33,235 nucleotides of DNA from Candidatus Neomarinimicrobiota bacterium (lineage in GTDB: Bacteria > Fidelibacterota > SORT01): contig JADFGO010000014.1 of the NCBI GenBank assembly GCA_022567655.1, forward strand, positions 1 to 33,235, read 5' to 3'. Shown here one piece after another: positions 17,838 to 24,497 of the stretch (positions within the stretch are counted from its first letter, which is position 1; each line of letters begins with the position of its first letter). Below the pieces are notes generated by a model, which had not been told where the DNA came from, made no database searches, and worked only from the letters and a program-made list of their open reading frames with translations. Position numbers and translations under genes: made by a program.

Positions 17838-18152
17838 TTAAACATTACTAAACAAAATGACAGATGATTTTTCGAGTCCCTTCTTTATTGTCGAAGTTTT
17901 TTCATCAAACAGTTCGATATGAACTTTCTTACCAAGTCTATTTGATAATTCGTTTTGCCATAAATCTTGGAAATCAATCATAATCAGAGTCCGTTCTGAT
18001 TCTGGCAGCGAAGGAAATTCCATAGCAATATCAATATCACTCATCTTTACTGCCTCGTTTCTAGCGTGAGACCCATATAGATAAATTTTCATCTTAAAAG
18101 GCTTAGTACTTGCCCAATCAGTTATACGCTGTTTAATAAGTTTAATGATCAT
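17838..18152 (-). CDS. Minimal nucleotidyltransferase (MNT) domain protein
   Basis: The 104-aa protein has the nucleotidyltransferase signature YLYGSHARNEAVKMSDIDIAM (GSxAR...SDxDx) near residues 24-44 and a later VHIELFDE strand that could give the third acidic residue. Such MNT proteins are usually the antitoxin of MNT-HEPN pairs, AMPylating the HEPN toxin. No HEPN gene lies next to it, so its role is open. ATG 18152 is chosen because AGAGGT sits 4 nt upstream; a longer frame to 18206 would translate the REP palindrome. It follows the RAYT gene on the same strand. Confidence 0.78.
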   Translation of the reverse strand: MIIKLIKQRITDWASTKPFKMKIYLYGSHARNEAVKMSDIDIAMEFPSLPESERTLIMIDFQDLWQNELSNRLGKKVHIELFDEKTSTIKKGLEKSSVILFSNV

Positions 18153-18164
18153 TAATACCTCTAA

Positions 18165-18192
18165 TTCCGTGGCAGTCAGGGCTTGCCCTGAC
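18165..18192 (+). repeat. REP palindrome 1
   Basis: TTCCGTGGCA head followed by GTCAGGGC-TT-GCCCTGAC (18175-18192), an 8-bp perfect stem. It lies between the RAYT stop and the nucleotidyltransferase start. The left 18 bases repeat at 18883-18900 with one mismatch. Confidence 0.75.
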
Positions 18193-18202
18193 GCCATGTT
18201 TA

Positions 18203-18763
18203 TCAATAGATAATTCCTTTTATATCGGTTAGTGTCAGAAATCTCTCATCTCCATCATCATACCAACCGGCACTTGAATAGAGAAATTTCTCCGCTGTTT
18301 CCATAAGACCTTTTCTCACCGGATTTCCATGGATATAATTTATTTTCGTTCTCGTCGTCTCAGGTTTTCTTAACTGCAAATCGTCAAACCTCGGCATCCA
18401 TACTTGGTTGGATTGTTCTTTTGTCAGTCCAAATTCTTCTGCCGATCTCCTGAACAGTTCTAAGAGTGCAGGAGATTGTTCATTAGCGAATTCTAATATC
18501 TTTTTAGCTGAAAACGATTTCCACTCTCTGATAAAATTTGATAAGTCTCCCTTGTTGATTGATTGTACTATCATATGAATATGGCTCGGCATTAGACAGT
18601 AGCAGTAAATTTTCATCTCGTATTTCTTTCGCACATCTTCCAACAATTGAAGACACGACGTTGCTAATAACTTGATATGAAATACACTGATATGATGTGT
18701 AATCGTAGTGGTGATGAAAACCGGGAATTCGGAATCGTCGTATTTTGTTCTTCCTCTTTTCAT
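18203..18763 (-). CDS. REP-associated tyrosine transposase (RAYT, Y1/IS200-like)
   Basis: The 186-aa protein is a single-domain HUH nuclease of the Y1_Tnp family. It has the HUH motif in CLMPSHIHMIVQ near residue 60 and a catalytic-Tyr region INYIHGNPVRKGLM near residue 150, followed by YSSAGWY, all typical of RAYTs. These act on REP hairpins as single-strand DNA endonucleases. REP palindromes occur on both sides of the gene here (18165-18192, 18772-18795, 18883-18916, 19077-19100). The ATG is 8 nt after the hairpin at 18772-18789, and no Shine-Dalgarno is seen between. Confidence 0.92.
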   Translation of the reverse strand: MKRGRTKYDDSEFPVFITTTITHHISVFHIKLLATSCLQLLEDVRKKYEMKIYCYCLMPSHIHMIVQSINKGDLSNFIREWKSFSAKKILEFANEQSPALLELFRRSAEEFGLTKEQSNQVWMPRFDDLQLRKPETTRTKINYIHGNPVRKGLMETAEKFLYSSAGWYDDGDERFLTLTDIKGIIY

Positions 18764-18771
18764 ACTTTGCT

Positions 18772-18795
18772 GTCAGGGCAAGCCCTGACTAGCAC
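18772..18795 (-). repeat. REP palindrome 2 (RAYT leader)
   Basis: Minus strand GTGCTA head followed by GTCAGGGC-TT-GCCCTGAC (18789-18772). It is opposite in orientation to unit 1, so the RAYT gene is bracketed by inverted REPs. A second small palindrome AGCACT/AGTGCT overlaps its head at 18791-18804. Confidence 0.75.
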
Positions 18796-18882
18796 TTGAG
18801 TGCTTCCACTCTCCGAGTTCTGTATTGTAATATACATCACTATAGATAGTGCCATGGAAAATCCAACCTCTAATCTCCTTTT

Positions 18883-18916
18883 TTCCGTGGCGGTCAGGGC
18901 AAGCCCTGACTCTCAC
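18883..18916. repeat. REP palindrome 3
   Basis: GTCAGGGC-AA-GCCCTGAC (18893-18910) with a GTGGCG head on the plus strand and a GTGAGA head on the minus strand, so either orientation is readable. Confidence 0.75.
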
Positions 18917-18925
18917 GTTATTCCT

Positions 18926-18971
18926 CTCCCCTTAAGGGGAGTGTCCCGGCTGAGCCGGGACAAGGGGTGTT
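18926..18971 (-). repeat. ACACCC double-hairpin repeat, copy C
   Basis: On the minus strand: AACACCCCT, then TGTCCCGGC/GCCGGGACA (9-bp perfect stem), then CTCCCCTTAAGGGGAG (16-bp perfect palindrome). Same order of parts as copies A and D with different stem sequence. Confidence 0.65.
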
Positions 18972-19008
18972 ATTATTGGGTAATAAAAACTATTGAGAAA
19001 ATATTACA

Positions 19009-19066
19009 ATTACACCCTCCGCCTTTGATAATCTTGGATTATCAAAGCCACCTCCCACAAGGGAGG
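19009..19066 (+). repeat. ACACCC double-hairpin repeat, copy D
   Basis: ATTACACCCTCC, then CTTTGATAATC-TTG-GATTATCAAAG (11-bp perfect stem), then CCTCCC-ACAA-GGGAGG. Its first stem is AT-rich and unrelated in sequence to those of copies A and C, yet pairs perfectly. Faces copy C head to head across 37 bp. The region 18764-19122 holds no gene, only these repeats. Confidence 0.65.
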
Positions 19067-19076
19067 AGGTTCTGCG

Positions 19077-19100
19077 ATCAGGATAAATCCTGACTCGCAC
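19077..19100 (-). repeat. REP palindrome 4 (diverged)
   Basis: Minus strand GTGCGA head followed by GTCAGGAT-TT-ATCCTGAT. Two base pairs of the stem differ from the other units but pairing is kept. It ends 23 bp downstream of the acyl-CoA dehydrogenase stop. Confidence 0.65.
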
Positions 19101-19122
19101 TCATACCCTATGTATGAGAGTA

Positions 19123-20274
19123 TCAATATCCCCCCTTCTTGAGCGTTTCGCGGGCGATGACGAGGCGCTGTATTTCGTTCGTGCCCTCGAAGATGCGGTG
19201 AACGCGGGAGTCTCGGTACATCCGTTCGATCTTCAGCTCGCTTGAATAGCCCATGCCGCCGTGTATCTGAACGGCATGATCGACTATCCTATCAAGCGCT
19301 TCGGAACAGAAGAGTTTTACGCACGACGCCTCCCGTGTGATTTGCTTCCCTTCATCGTACGCATTAGCGGTACGGTAGAGTATGCTTTCCATCGCGTAAA
19401 TATCGGTTGTCATTTCCGCCAGCATCCACTGTATTGCCTGGAAATCCGCGATCGGCTGCCCGAACTGTTCCCTCTGCTGCGAGTATAACGTGCTGAGCCG
19501 GAGTGACTCCTTCGCCTGACCGAGAGTTACGGCGCCGAGACCGAGCCTTCCCACATCGAGAATCGTCAATGCAATATTGAATCCCTGTCCGGGATCACCG
19601 AGCAGATTTTCATTAGGAATACGGAAATCGCTGAAAGATATCGCCGCCGTTTCGGAACCCTTGAGACCCATCTTTTTTTCGATTTTGTCGATGTTGAATC
19701 CGTCATTCGCTGTTTCAATCACAAAAGCGCCCGGACCAAGGTCCTCTCCGTCTTTTTCCATCTTGGCGTAAACGACTATGACGTCCGCTATCGGCCCATT
19801 GGTCACCCAAATCTTTGTGCCGTTCAGCACCCAATCACCGCCGTCATAAACGGCTTTCGCCTTCATCGCCGCGGCGTCTGAACCTGAACCCGCCTCGGAG
19901 AGCGAATAAGCGGCGATCAATTCACCCTTTGCGAGACCGGGAAGATATTTCTTTTTTGTTTCTTCAGAACCGAAAAGAATTATAGTCTGAGAACCGATAG
20001 ACAGGTGCGCTCCGAGAAAGGTAGCCGTCGATGCACACCCCTGGGATATCTCCTCCTGCATAGCGCAGTAGCCGAGCTCTCCAAACCCGCCTCCGCCGTA
20101 TTCCGGAGGAATGAGAACGCCCATCAATCCGGTCTCGCCTAACTTCTTGATCAGCTCCTCCGGGACCTTTTCCTCGCGCTCTATACTGTCTGCTAACGGA
20201 CGAATCTCCTGATCTGTAAACTTCTTCGCCGTGTCGCGCAGCATTTCGATCTCTTCAGGCAGTCTAAAATCCAT
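19123..20274 (-). CDS. Acyl-CoA dehydrogenase (short/medium-chain type)
   Basis: FAD-dependent dehydrogenase that oxidises acyl-CoA to enoyl-CoA in fatty-acid or branched-chain amino acid breakdown. The 383-aa protein has the substrate/FAD segments AYSLSEAGSGSDAAAMKAKA and WVLNGTKIWVTNG, the GRLGLGAVTLGQA and QAIQWMLAEM helices, VQIHGGMGY, and the C-terminal catalytic-base motif IFEGTNEIQRLVIARETL. Length is standard for the butyryl/short-chain group. ETF and other beta-oxidation genes are not nearby. A GGATAGGGA ribosome-binding stretch precedes the ATG. A remnant of a paralogue lies at 17669-17715. Confidence 0.93.
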   Translation of the reverse strand: MDFRLPEEIEMLRDTAKKFTDQEIRPLADSIEREEKVPEELIKKLGETGLMGVLIPPEYGGGGFGELGYCAMQEEISQGCASTATFLGAHLSIGSQTIILFGSEETKKKYLPGLAKGELIAAYSLSEAGSGSDAAAMKAKAVYDGGDWVLNGTKIWVTNGPIADVIVVYAKMEKDGEDLGPGAFVIETANDGFNIDKIEKKMGLKGSETAAISFSDFRIPNENLLGDPGQGFNIALTILDVGRLGLGAVTLGQAKESLRLSTLYSQQREQFGQPIADFQAIQWMLAEMTTDIYAMESILYRTANAYDEGKQITREASCVKLFCSEALDRIVDHAVQIHGGMGYSSELKIERMYRDSRVHRIFEGTNEIQRLVIARETLKKGGY

Positions 20275-20336
20275 ATTCCCTATCCTCGTTATTTAATGAT
20301 CTGATCCGTTCGCTTATTTTTCTTAATACTGATCGG

Positions 20337-20780
20337 TTATTCTACCCCACTTCTTACCGGTCTCTCCCGGAACGTCCACAGATCGTTAATGATAAAGTTT
20401 ATAATCATACCTATACTGATTCCAATCAGGTTCGCGAGCAGGTAGTTCCAGCCGAAAACCTCTTTCAGCGCCACAAGAACGGCAATGTTTCCGATCAAAG
20501 CCGCAACACTTACAGAGAGGTTATACTTCATGAGTCGCCGGAGGTAGTCCCATCCTTCAGCTTTTTGTCTGTCCCCCCACGTCCAAAAATTATTCCAGAC
20601 GAAATTATTTAACACAGAAAGTTCTATAGCGATGATACTTGCAAAGAGATAATACAATCCCGCAATTTCCTTCAGAAACCATAGAAAAAACATGTTGACA
20701 AGCAGACCGGATCCGCCCACAATTGCGAATTTAACGAATCGCAGGGAGGCAAATTCCCTTCTTATACTCCCGATAGACAT
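20337..20780 (-). CDS. GtrA-family membrane protein
   Basis: The 147-aa product has four hydrophobic helices and the GtrA/DPMS signature: FVKFAIVGGSGLLVNM near the N-terminus, ELSVLNNFVWNNFWTW in the middle, and a C-terminal GMIINFIINDLWTF. GtrA-like proteins are thought to move or position polyprenyl-phosphate sugars in glycan synthesis. Start ATG 20780 is preferred because GGAG lies 5 nt upstream; ATG 20819 would add 13 residues. No glycosyltransferase partner is next to it. Confidence 0.85.
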   Translation of the reverse strand: MSIGSIRREFASLRFVKFAIVGGSGLLVNMFFLWFLKEIAGLYYLFASIIAIELSVLNNFVWNNFWTWGDRQKAEGWDYLRRLMKYNLSVSVAALIGNIAVLVALKEVFGWNYLLANLIGISIGMIINFIINDLWTFRERPVRSGVE

Positions 20781-21021
20781 ATCAACTCCATGAATCCATT
20801 TAGAGACTCGACGATTCAAAACAGATGATCATTTTCAGCGGAAGCATGAAATATTCTCTTCCGTTCCTCTGTCGTTTACTGAAAGGAAATTAAGGTTTGA
20901 TCGTTCTAAACTTCAAGGGATAATGGAGTGCGGTCCCGGGTTTATTCGCCCGTGTACACCATGAAACTACCCGCCTGACATTAGTCGGGCGCTCAGAGAG
21001 ACAGATCGACCGGTTAGTTCT

Positions 21022-21843
21022 CTACCCGATAATAAATCTTTTCTGTACTGCTTTGACCAATCCGGCTACGGCTATTATCAAACCGAAAGTGGTTACTATC
21101 GCAGCGCCTGTCGGCAAGTCGAATTGCACGGAGAAATACATCCCGAGCAAATTACCGAGCAAGCCGAGCGACCAGCCTATGATGAGTCTTATCTTAAAGT
21201 CCTTGGCAAACAACATGGCACACACTGCTGGAACAACAAGATACGCAAACACGAGCAGGACTCCGGCTATCTGTACTGCGGTTGTAACTACAAAACCGAA
21301 GGAGATGTAGAACAGAAAATCCCAGAGTTTTACGTTTATCCCGCTGTTGAAAGCCCCTTCAGGGTCCCGCGATATATATATCATTCTCTTCCGTACCAAT
21401 ATATGAAAAGCACCTATTATTGCGTAGAGAACCGCTATCCGAATAATATCATCCCAATTTACAAGGAGTATGTATCCCACGAGCATTCCCTTAACTTGCT
21501 CGGCGCCGTTTGGGGCACGGTCCATCAGAAGAATAAACGAAGCTGCGGATACCGCGTAGACAATCCCGATTATCGCTTCCTGAGGAACGACTTCCTTCCG
21601 CATACGGGTCAGGGCGAATATTGCAGCCCCGATAAAGGTGAAGAACAGCGCCGAAAGAAAAGTCTCAAGCCCGCCAAGTTCATACCCGAGCAGCACTCCG
21701 ACACCGGCTCCGGCAGCGGCTATCTGCGCCAGGGCTAAATCTACAAATATCACCTTCCTCTCGACTATGTGTATCCCGAGATAAGAGTGGATCGAAACAA
21801 TAATAAATCCCGCAAGCAGCGGCAATGAAATCAGTTCAAACAA
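21022..21843 (-). CDS. Zinc/manganese-type ABC transporter permease
   Basis: The 273-aa polytopic protein belongs to the ABC-3 (ZnuB/MntB) family: IHSYLGIHIVERKVIFVDLALAQIAAAGAGVGVLLG at the N-terminus (family pattern of the second helix), QEAIIGIVYAVSAASFILLM in the middle and AGVLLVFAYLVVPAVCAML near residue 210. It would form the inner-membrane channel for the metal delivered by the ZnuA-like protein encoded 13 bp upstream. The ATPase subunit (ZnuC) is not encoded in this cluster, which is unusual. Confidence 0.9.
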   Translation of the reverse strand: MFELISLPLLAGFIIVSIHSYLGIHIVERKVIFVDLALAQIAAAGAGVGVLLGYELGGLETFLSALFFTFIGAAIFALTRMRKEVVPQEAIIGIVYAVSAASFILLMDRAPNGAEQVKGMLVGYILLVNWDDIIRIAVLYAIIGAFHILVRKRMIYISRDPEGAFNSGINVKLWDFLFYISFGFVVTTAVQIAGVLLVFAYLVVPAVCAMLFAKDFKIRLIIGWSLGLLGNLLGMYFSVQFDLPTGAAIVTTFGLIIAVAGLVKAVQKRFIIG

Positions 21844-21856
21844 TTTATCAATCTCC

Positions 21857-22789
21857 TTATTGTATATTCTCTTCCCATTTGAACGCCTTCACTAACTCAT
21901 TCAGGTTATAATCGAACATATCGAAGTAGCTGTCAACACCGTCGAAAGCGCCGACGCTTGGGGCTACGCTAATAACTTTTCCACCCACTTTGTCAGCAAT
22001 AACATTCGCCGGCTTATCGTCGAAATACGGTGATATAATGATCGTTTTTATCTCCTGACTACGCATCTTTTTAATTAATTGCACGAGGTGATTCGGGCTG
22101 GGCGGTATTCCGGGTTTAGGCTCTATGAAATCTACGATCACGAACCCGAACCGTTTCTCCAGATAGGGCCAGGAGTTATGGTATGCAATTATCTTCCTGC
22201 CCTTGAATGGATCCATCAATTTATTCCATTTCTTAAGTGATTCATCCAATCTCGAATTGAAATCCTCCAAATTACGCTTAAAATATTCTTTATCTTCCGG
22301 AGACGCGCTCACAAGCGCATTATAAATGTTTTGAGCTATTATCTTTCCGTTGATTGGATCATGCCAATAATGTGGATTTCCGTAAACATGGATATCGCCA
22401 CCCGCCCTGAGTTGAGCTGCCGGTATGTTCGGGATTTCGAGAAGGGATACCCCCTTCGACGCGTCCGCATTCCCCGGAGCGCCCCATAAGATTTTTTTAT
22501 TACGGGAGTTCTCAAGCAGTGGTGTGAGCCAGTAGATTTCGAGGTCCAATCCCGCCCACACGAGTATGTCAGCCTTTTTCATCTTGATTATGAAACTCGG
22601 CTTCGGGTCGACAAAATGAGGATTTTGATATCCCTTTGCAATGGTGGTCACTTCTACCCTGTCTCCGCCTACTTCTTTTGCTATCGCGGTAAAGTTGGGC
22701 AGCGTCGATACAATACGCAGCTTAGCATGAACTTGTGAAGCTCCGACAAATAGGATAAGTAAGATTAATAATTTCTGTATTAATTTCAT
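21857..22789 (-). CDS. Zinc ABC transporter substrate-binding protein (ZnuA-like)
   Basis: The 310-aa secreted protein (signal peptide MKLIQKLLILLILFVGASQVHA) belongs to the cluster A-I metal-binding family. Candidate ligands are His in GYQNPHFVDPKPS, His in NPHYWHDPINGK, His in IIAYHNSWPYLEKRF, and Asp in ISPYFDDKPANV. It lacks the long His-rich loop of many ZnuA proteins, so Zn versus Mn cannot be settled by sequence alone. The start is ATG 22789 with GGAG 8-9 nt upstream; a longer frame to 22849 lacks a signal peptide. It follows the porin-like gene by 17 bp. Confidence 0.88.
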   Translation of the reverse strand: MKLIQKLLILLILFVGASQVHAKLRIVSTLPNFTAIAKEVGGDRVEVTTIAKGYQNPHFVDPKPSFIIKMKKADILVWAGLDLEIYWLTPLLENSRNKKILWGAPGNADASKGVSLLEIPNIPAAQLRAGGDIHVYGNPHYWHDPINGKIIAQNIYNALVSASPEDKEYFKRNLEDFNSRLDESLKKWNKLMDPFKGRKIIAYHNSWPYLEKRFGFVIVDFIEPKPGIPPSPNHLVQLIKKMRSQEIKTIIISPYFDDKPANVIADKVGGKVISVAPSVGAFDGVDSYFDMFDYNLNELVKAFKWEENIQ

Positions 22790-22806
22790 TTTAACACTCC
22801 GTTTTT

Positions 22807-24009
22807 TTAATATATGTGCGCTCCATGAGCGCCTATAACGAAATTCCACTGAAGCGATAATAGTGTGCTGCTCTTTCCTTGAGAATCTTTGCTTGTGGTG
22901 GACTGCAACCTTATAGTCTGAAAATTGCTCGGAAAGTAGGTCAATGCCGCCACATATTTCTGATCCGCATTTCCTGAGTTGTCCTGCAATTCAGCTCTGT
23001 CATATCTTCCGAGGACAAACCATCTTCTTCCGATTTGATATTCCACGTACGAATAAAAACCGGCAGCTTTAATATTTTCAGGCGTTCCTTCCTCCCTGTC
23101 CAGGAAAAAGAGTTCTGTCTGCCAGGTAAACGAATTGTAAAGCTGTCTTCGCAGCGGTTTCCATTTGTACGTAATGTCTATCCCGTAAAGATTCGTTTTA
23201 TACAGCCCTAAACTATCATTAACGCCCGACATTGCTGTGCCGCCGAGCAGAAGCGCCGAGTTATCCCCTAAATTAAAAAAGGAGCTGAAATGTCCGTTAT
23301 ACGCCAGATCGTTCGTAGAATTTCCATTGAATATCATTTCGTTATCACCGTTTGTCACCTCAAACGTCGCCTCCCAAAAGAGGTCCCACTTATTCGGTAT
23401 CAGATAACTAACGGAAACACCCGTTTCGACCAATCCTTCGCCGCCGAAATACATTTCTAACGGGAGCGGGTAGTCCACGAAGACAACTTCCGGCGGATGA
23501 ATCGGATTCAATCTACCCAGCTTCGTCCTAATTATCCCCGCCTTTGCTCTGAGGTCGAATGGAAGAGAAAAAACCGTGATAAACGCCTCCTCTAATTCTA
23601 CCGCTTCTTCTTCAGGAAGAAACGCTATAAAAAAGTCCGCTCGCGCATAGGGGTCAATTACCATCTGAAAGGAAAGTTCAACTTCGTGAAAGTTAAATCC
23701 TTCCGGCGAACCCTCTTCAATGTCGATCTCAACTTCACCATTTGCCAGAACATCTCCGCTGAATTTCGTTATCAACCCGATATTCGGATTCATATTGCTG
23801 AAGCCGCCCACCGATGCGGTCGGAATCTGTACTCTCGGTTGCAGAACCTGCTTTGATGAACTTTTGTCCTCAACCAGCATTTTAGCTAATTCAGCTTCAA
23901 GCGCTGCGTCTGCGCTGTCAACTGCCGAGCTGTCTGTCTCTACTTGCTGAGCTTTTAGCGGTATTGAACTTAAAACCGATATAAATGATATAAGTGCTAT
24001 AATTTTCAA
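22807..24009 (-). CDS. Outer-membrane porin-like protein of the zinc cluster
   Basis: The 400-aa protein starts with a signal peptide (KIIALISFISVLSSIPLKAQQ), then an acidic alanine-rich helix (about residues 25-45), then beta-barrel-like strands. It ends in QWNFVIGAHGAHIY; a C-terminal GAHGAH is a recurring ending in outer-membrane proteins found next to zinc transporters (family knowledge). LGRLNPIHPPEVVFVDYPLP is a well-marked inner block. I place the start at TTG 24009 because AGGAG sits 7 nt upstream and the signal peptide begins there; the TTG at 24051 adds 14 residues with no signal. It probably brings the metal across the outer membrane. Confidence 0.75.
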   Translation of the reverse strand: MKIIALISFISVLSSIPLKAQQVETDSSAVDSADAALEAELAKMLVEDKSSSKQVLQPRVQIPTASVGGFSNMNPNIGLITKFSGDVLANGEVEIDIEEGSPEGFNFHEVELSFQMVIDPYARADFFIAFLPEEEAVELEEAFITVFSLPFDLRAKAGIIRTKLGRLNPIHPPEVVFVDYPLPLEMYFGGEGLVETGVSVSYLIPNKWDLFWEATFEVTNGDNEMIFNGNSTNDLAYNGHFSSFFNLGDNSALLLGGTAMSGVNDSLGLYKTNLYGIDITYKWKPLRRQLYNSFTWQTELFFLDREEGTPENIKAAGFYSYVEYQIGRRWFVLGRYDRAELQDNSGNADQKYVAALTYFPSNFQTIRLQSTTSKDSQGKSSTLLSLQWNFVIGAHGAHIY

Positions 24010-24091
24010 TAATTTACTCCTATTTAGTGCTGCGTTGATGTTCGCAGACAATAAAAAATTTGATTATGTATATAAAGAAATTAGGGTGGAA

Positions 24092-24412
24092 CTAAGCGGG
24101 GGGCGATCTCTCCACAAATAGAGAAGCAAAATAACTGTCGCTTAAGATCAGGTGTTCAACATGAACCGACTGACTTGCTCTATATATGTCGTGTACGATT
24201 TCTTCCGAATCAAGGATAGCGCTTAATTGGTGCCTTCTCAACAACAGGCAAATATGAGTACCGTTCAGTACCGGGTGGCTGTGCTCTTCGTTCTCGCATG
24301 ATGAGAAAGTTAACTCGTCATTACCCGGAAGGGCATGATGGTCGAGAAATTGAAGCGCTCCCATCGCCGTGATTATCAGGGCGAGTATTATATGTGTCAG
24401 TTTTTTCGTCAT
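24092..24412 (-). CDS. Small secreted His-rich protein
   Basis: The 106-aa protein has an N-terminal hydrophobic export segment (LTHIILALIITAMGALQFL) and ten histidines, several clustered in LDHHALPGNDELTFSSC, NEEHSHPVLNGTHICLL and HVEHL, plus two cysteines. It is the gene before the porin-like protein and ZnuA, so a periplasmic zinc-binding or metal-buffering role is a reasonable inference. I do not recognise a named family. The stop-to-start gap to the porin gene is about 80 bp. Confidence 0.65.
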   Translation of the reverse strand: MTKKLTHIILALIITAMGALQFLDHHALPGNDELTFSSCENEEHSHPVLNGTHICLLLRRHQLSAILDSEEIVHDIYRASQSVHVEHLILSDSYFASLFVERSPPA

Positions 24413-24443
24413 AACTTGATTATTCCGTAAAAATAGTTACGTA

Positions 24444-24472
24444 ATAATAAGCTATGAGGTTGCATTTAACAA
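24444..24472 (-). promoter_or_regulatory. Candidate promoter of the zinc cluster
   Basis: Minus-strand TTGTTA (24472-24467), 17-bp spacer, TATTAT (24449-24444). An imperfect 23-bp inverted repeat ATAG...CTAT (24433-24455) covers the -10 element and is where a Zur-type repressor could bind, but its symmetry is poor. Confidence 0.4.
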
Positions 24473-24497
24473 GATTTATGTTGCGGGACAGTATCCT

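Noticed and set aside
18153-18206. Longer nucleotidyltransferase start
   Set aside because: The extra 18 residues translate the REP palindrome; the ATG at 18152 has a proper Shine-Dalgarno.
17538-19100. CRISPR array
   Set aside because: Repeats are palindromic, few, in both orientations and irregularly spaced, with no equal-length spacers and no cas genes.
20972-20991. Hairpin CGCCTGAC/GTCGGGCG as znuB terminator
   Set aside because: On the minus-strand transcript the stem has a C-A mismatch and no T-run follows, so terminator function is not supported.
24433-24455. Zur box upstream of the His-rich gene
   Set aside because: Only the outer ATAG/CTAT arms and a few inner bases are symmetric; not a convincing Zur operator, so only mentioned with the promoter.
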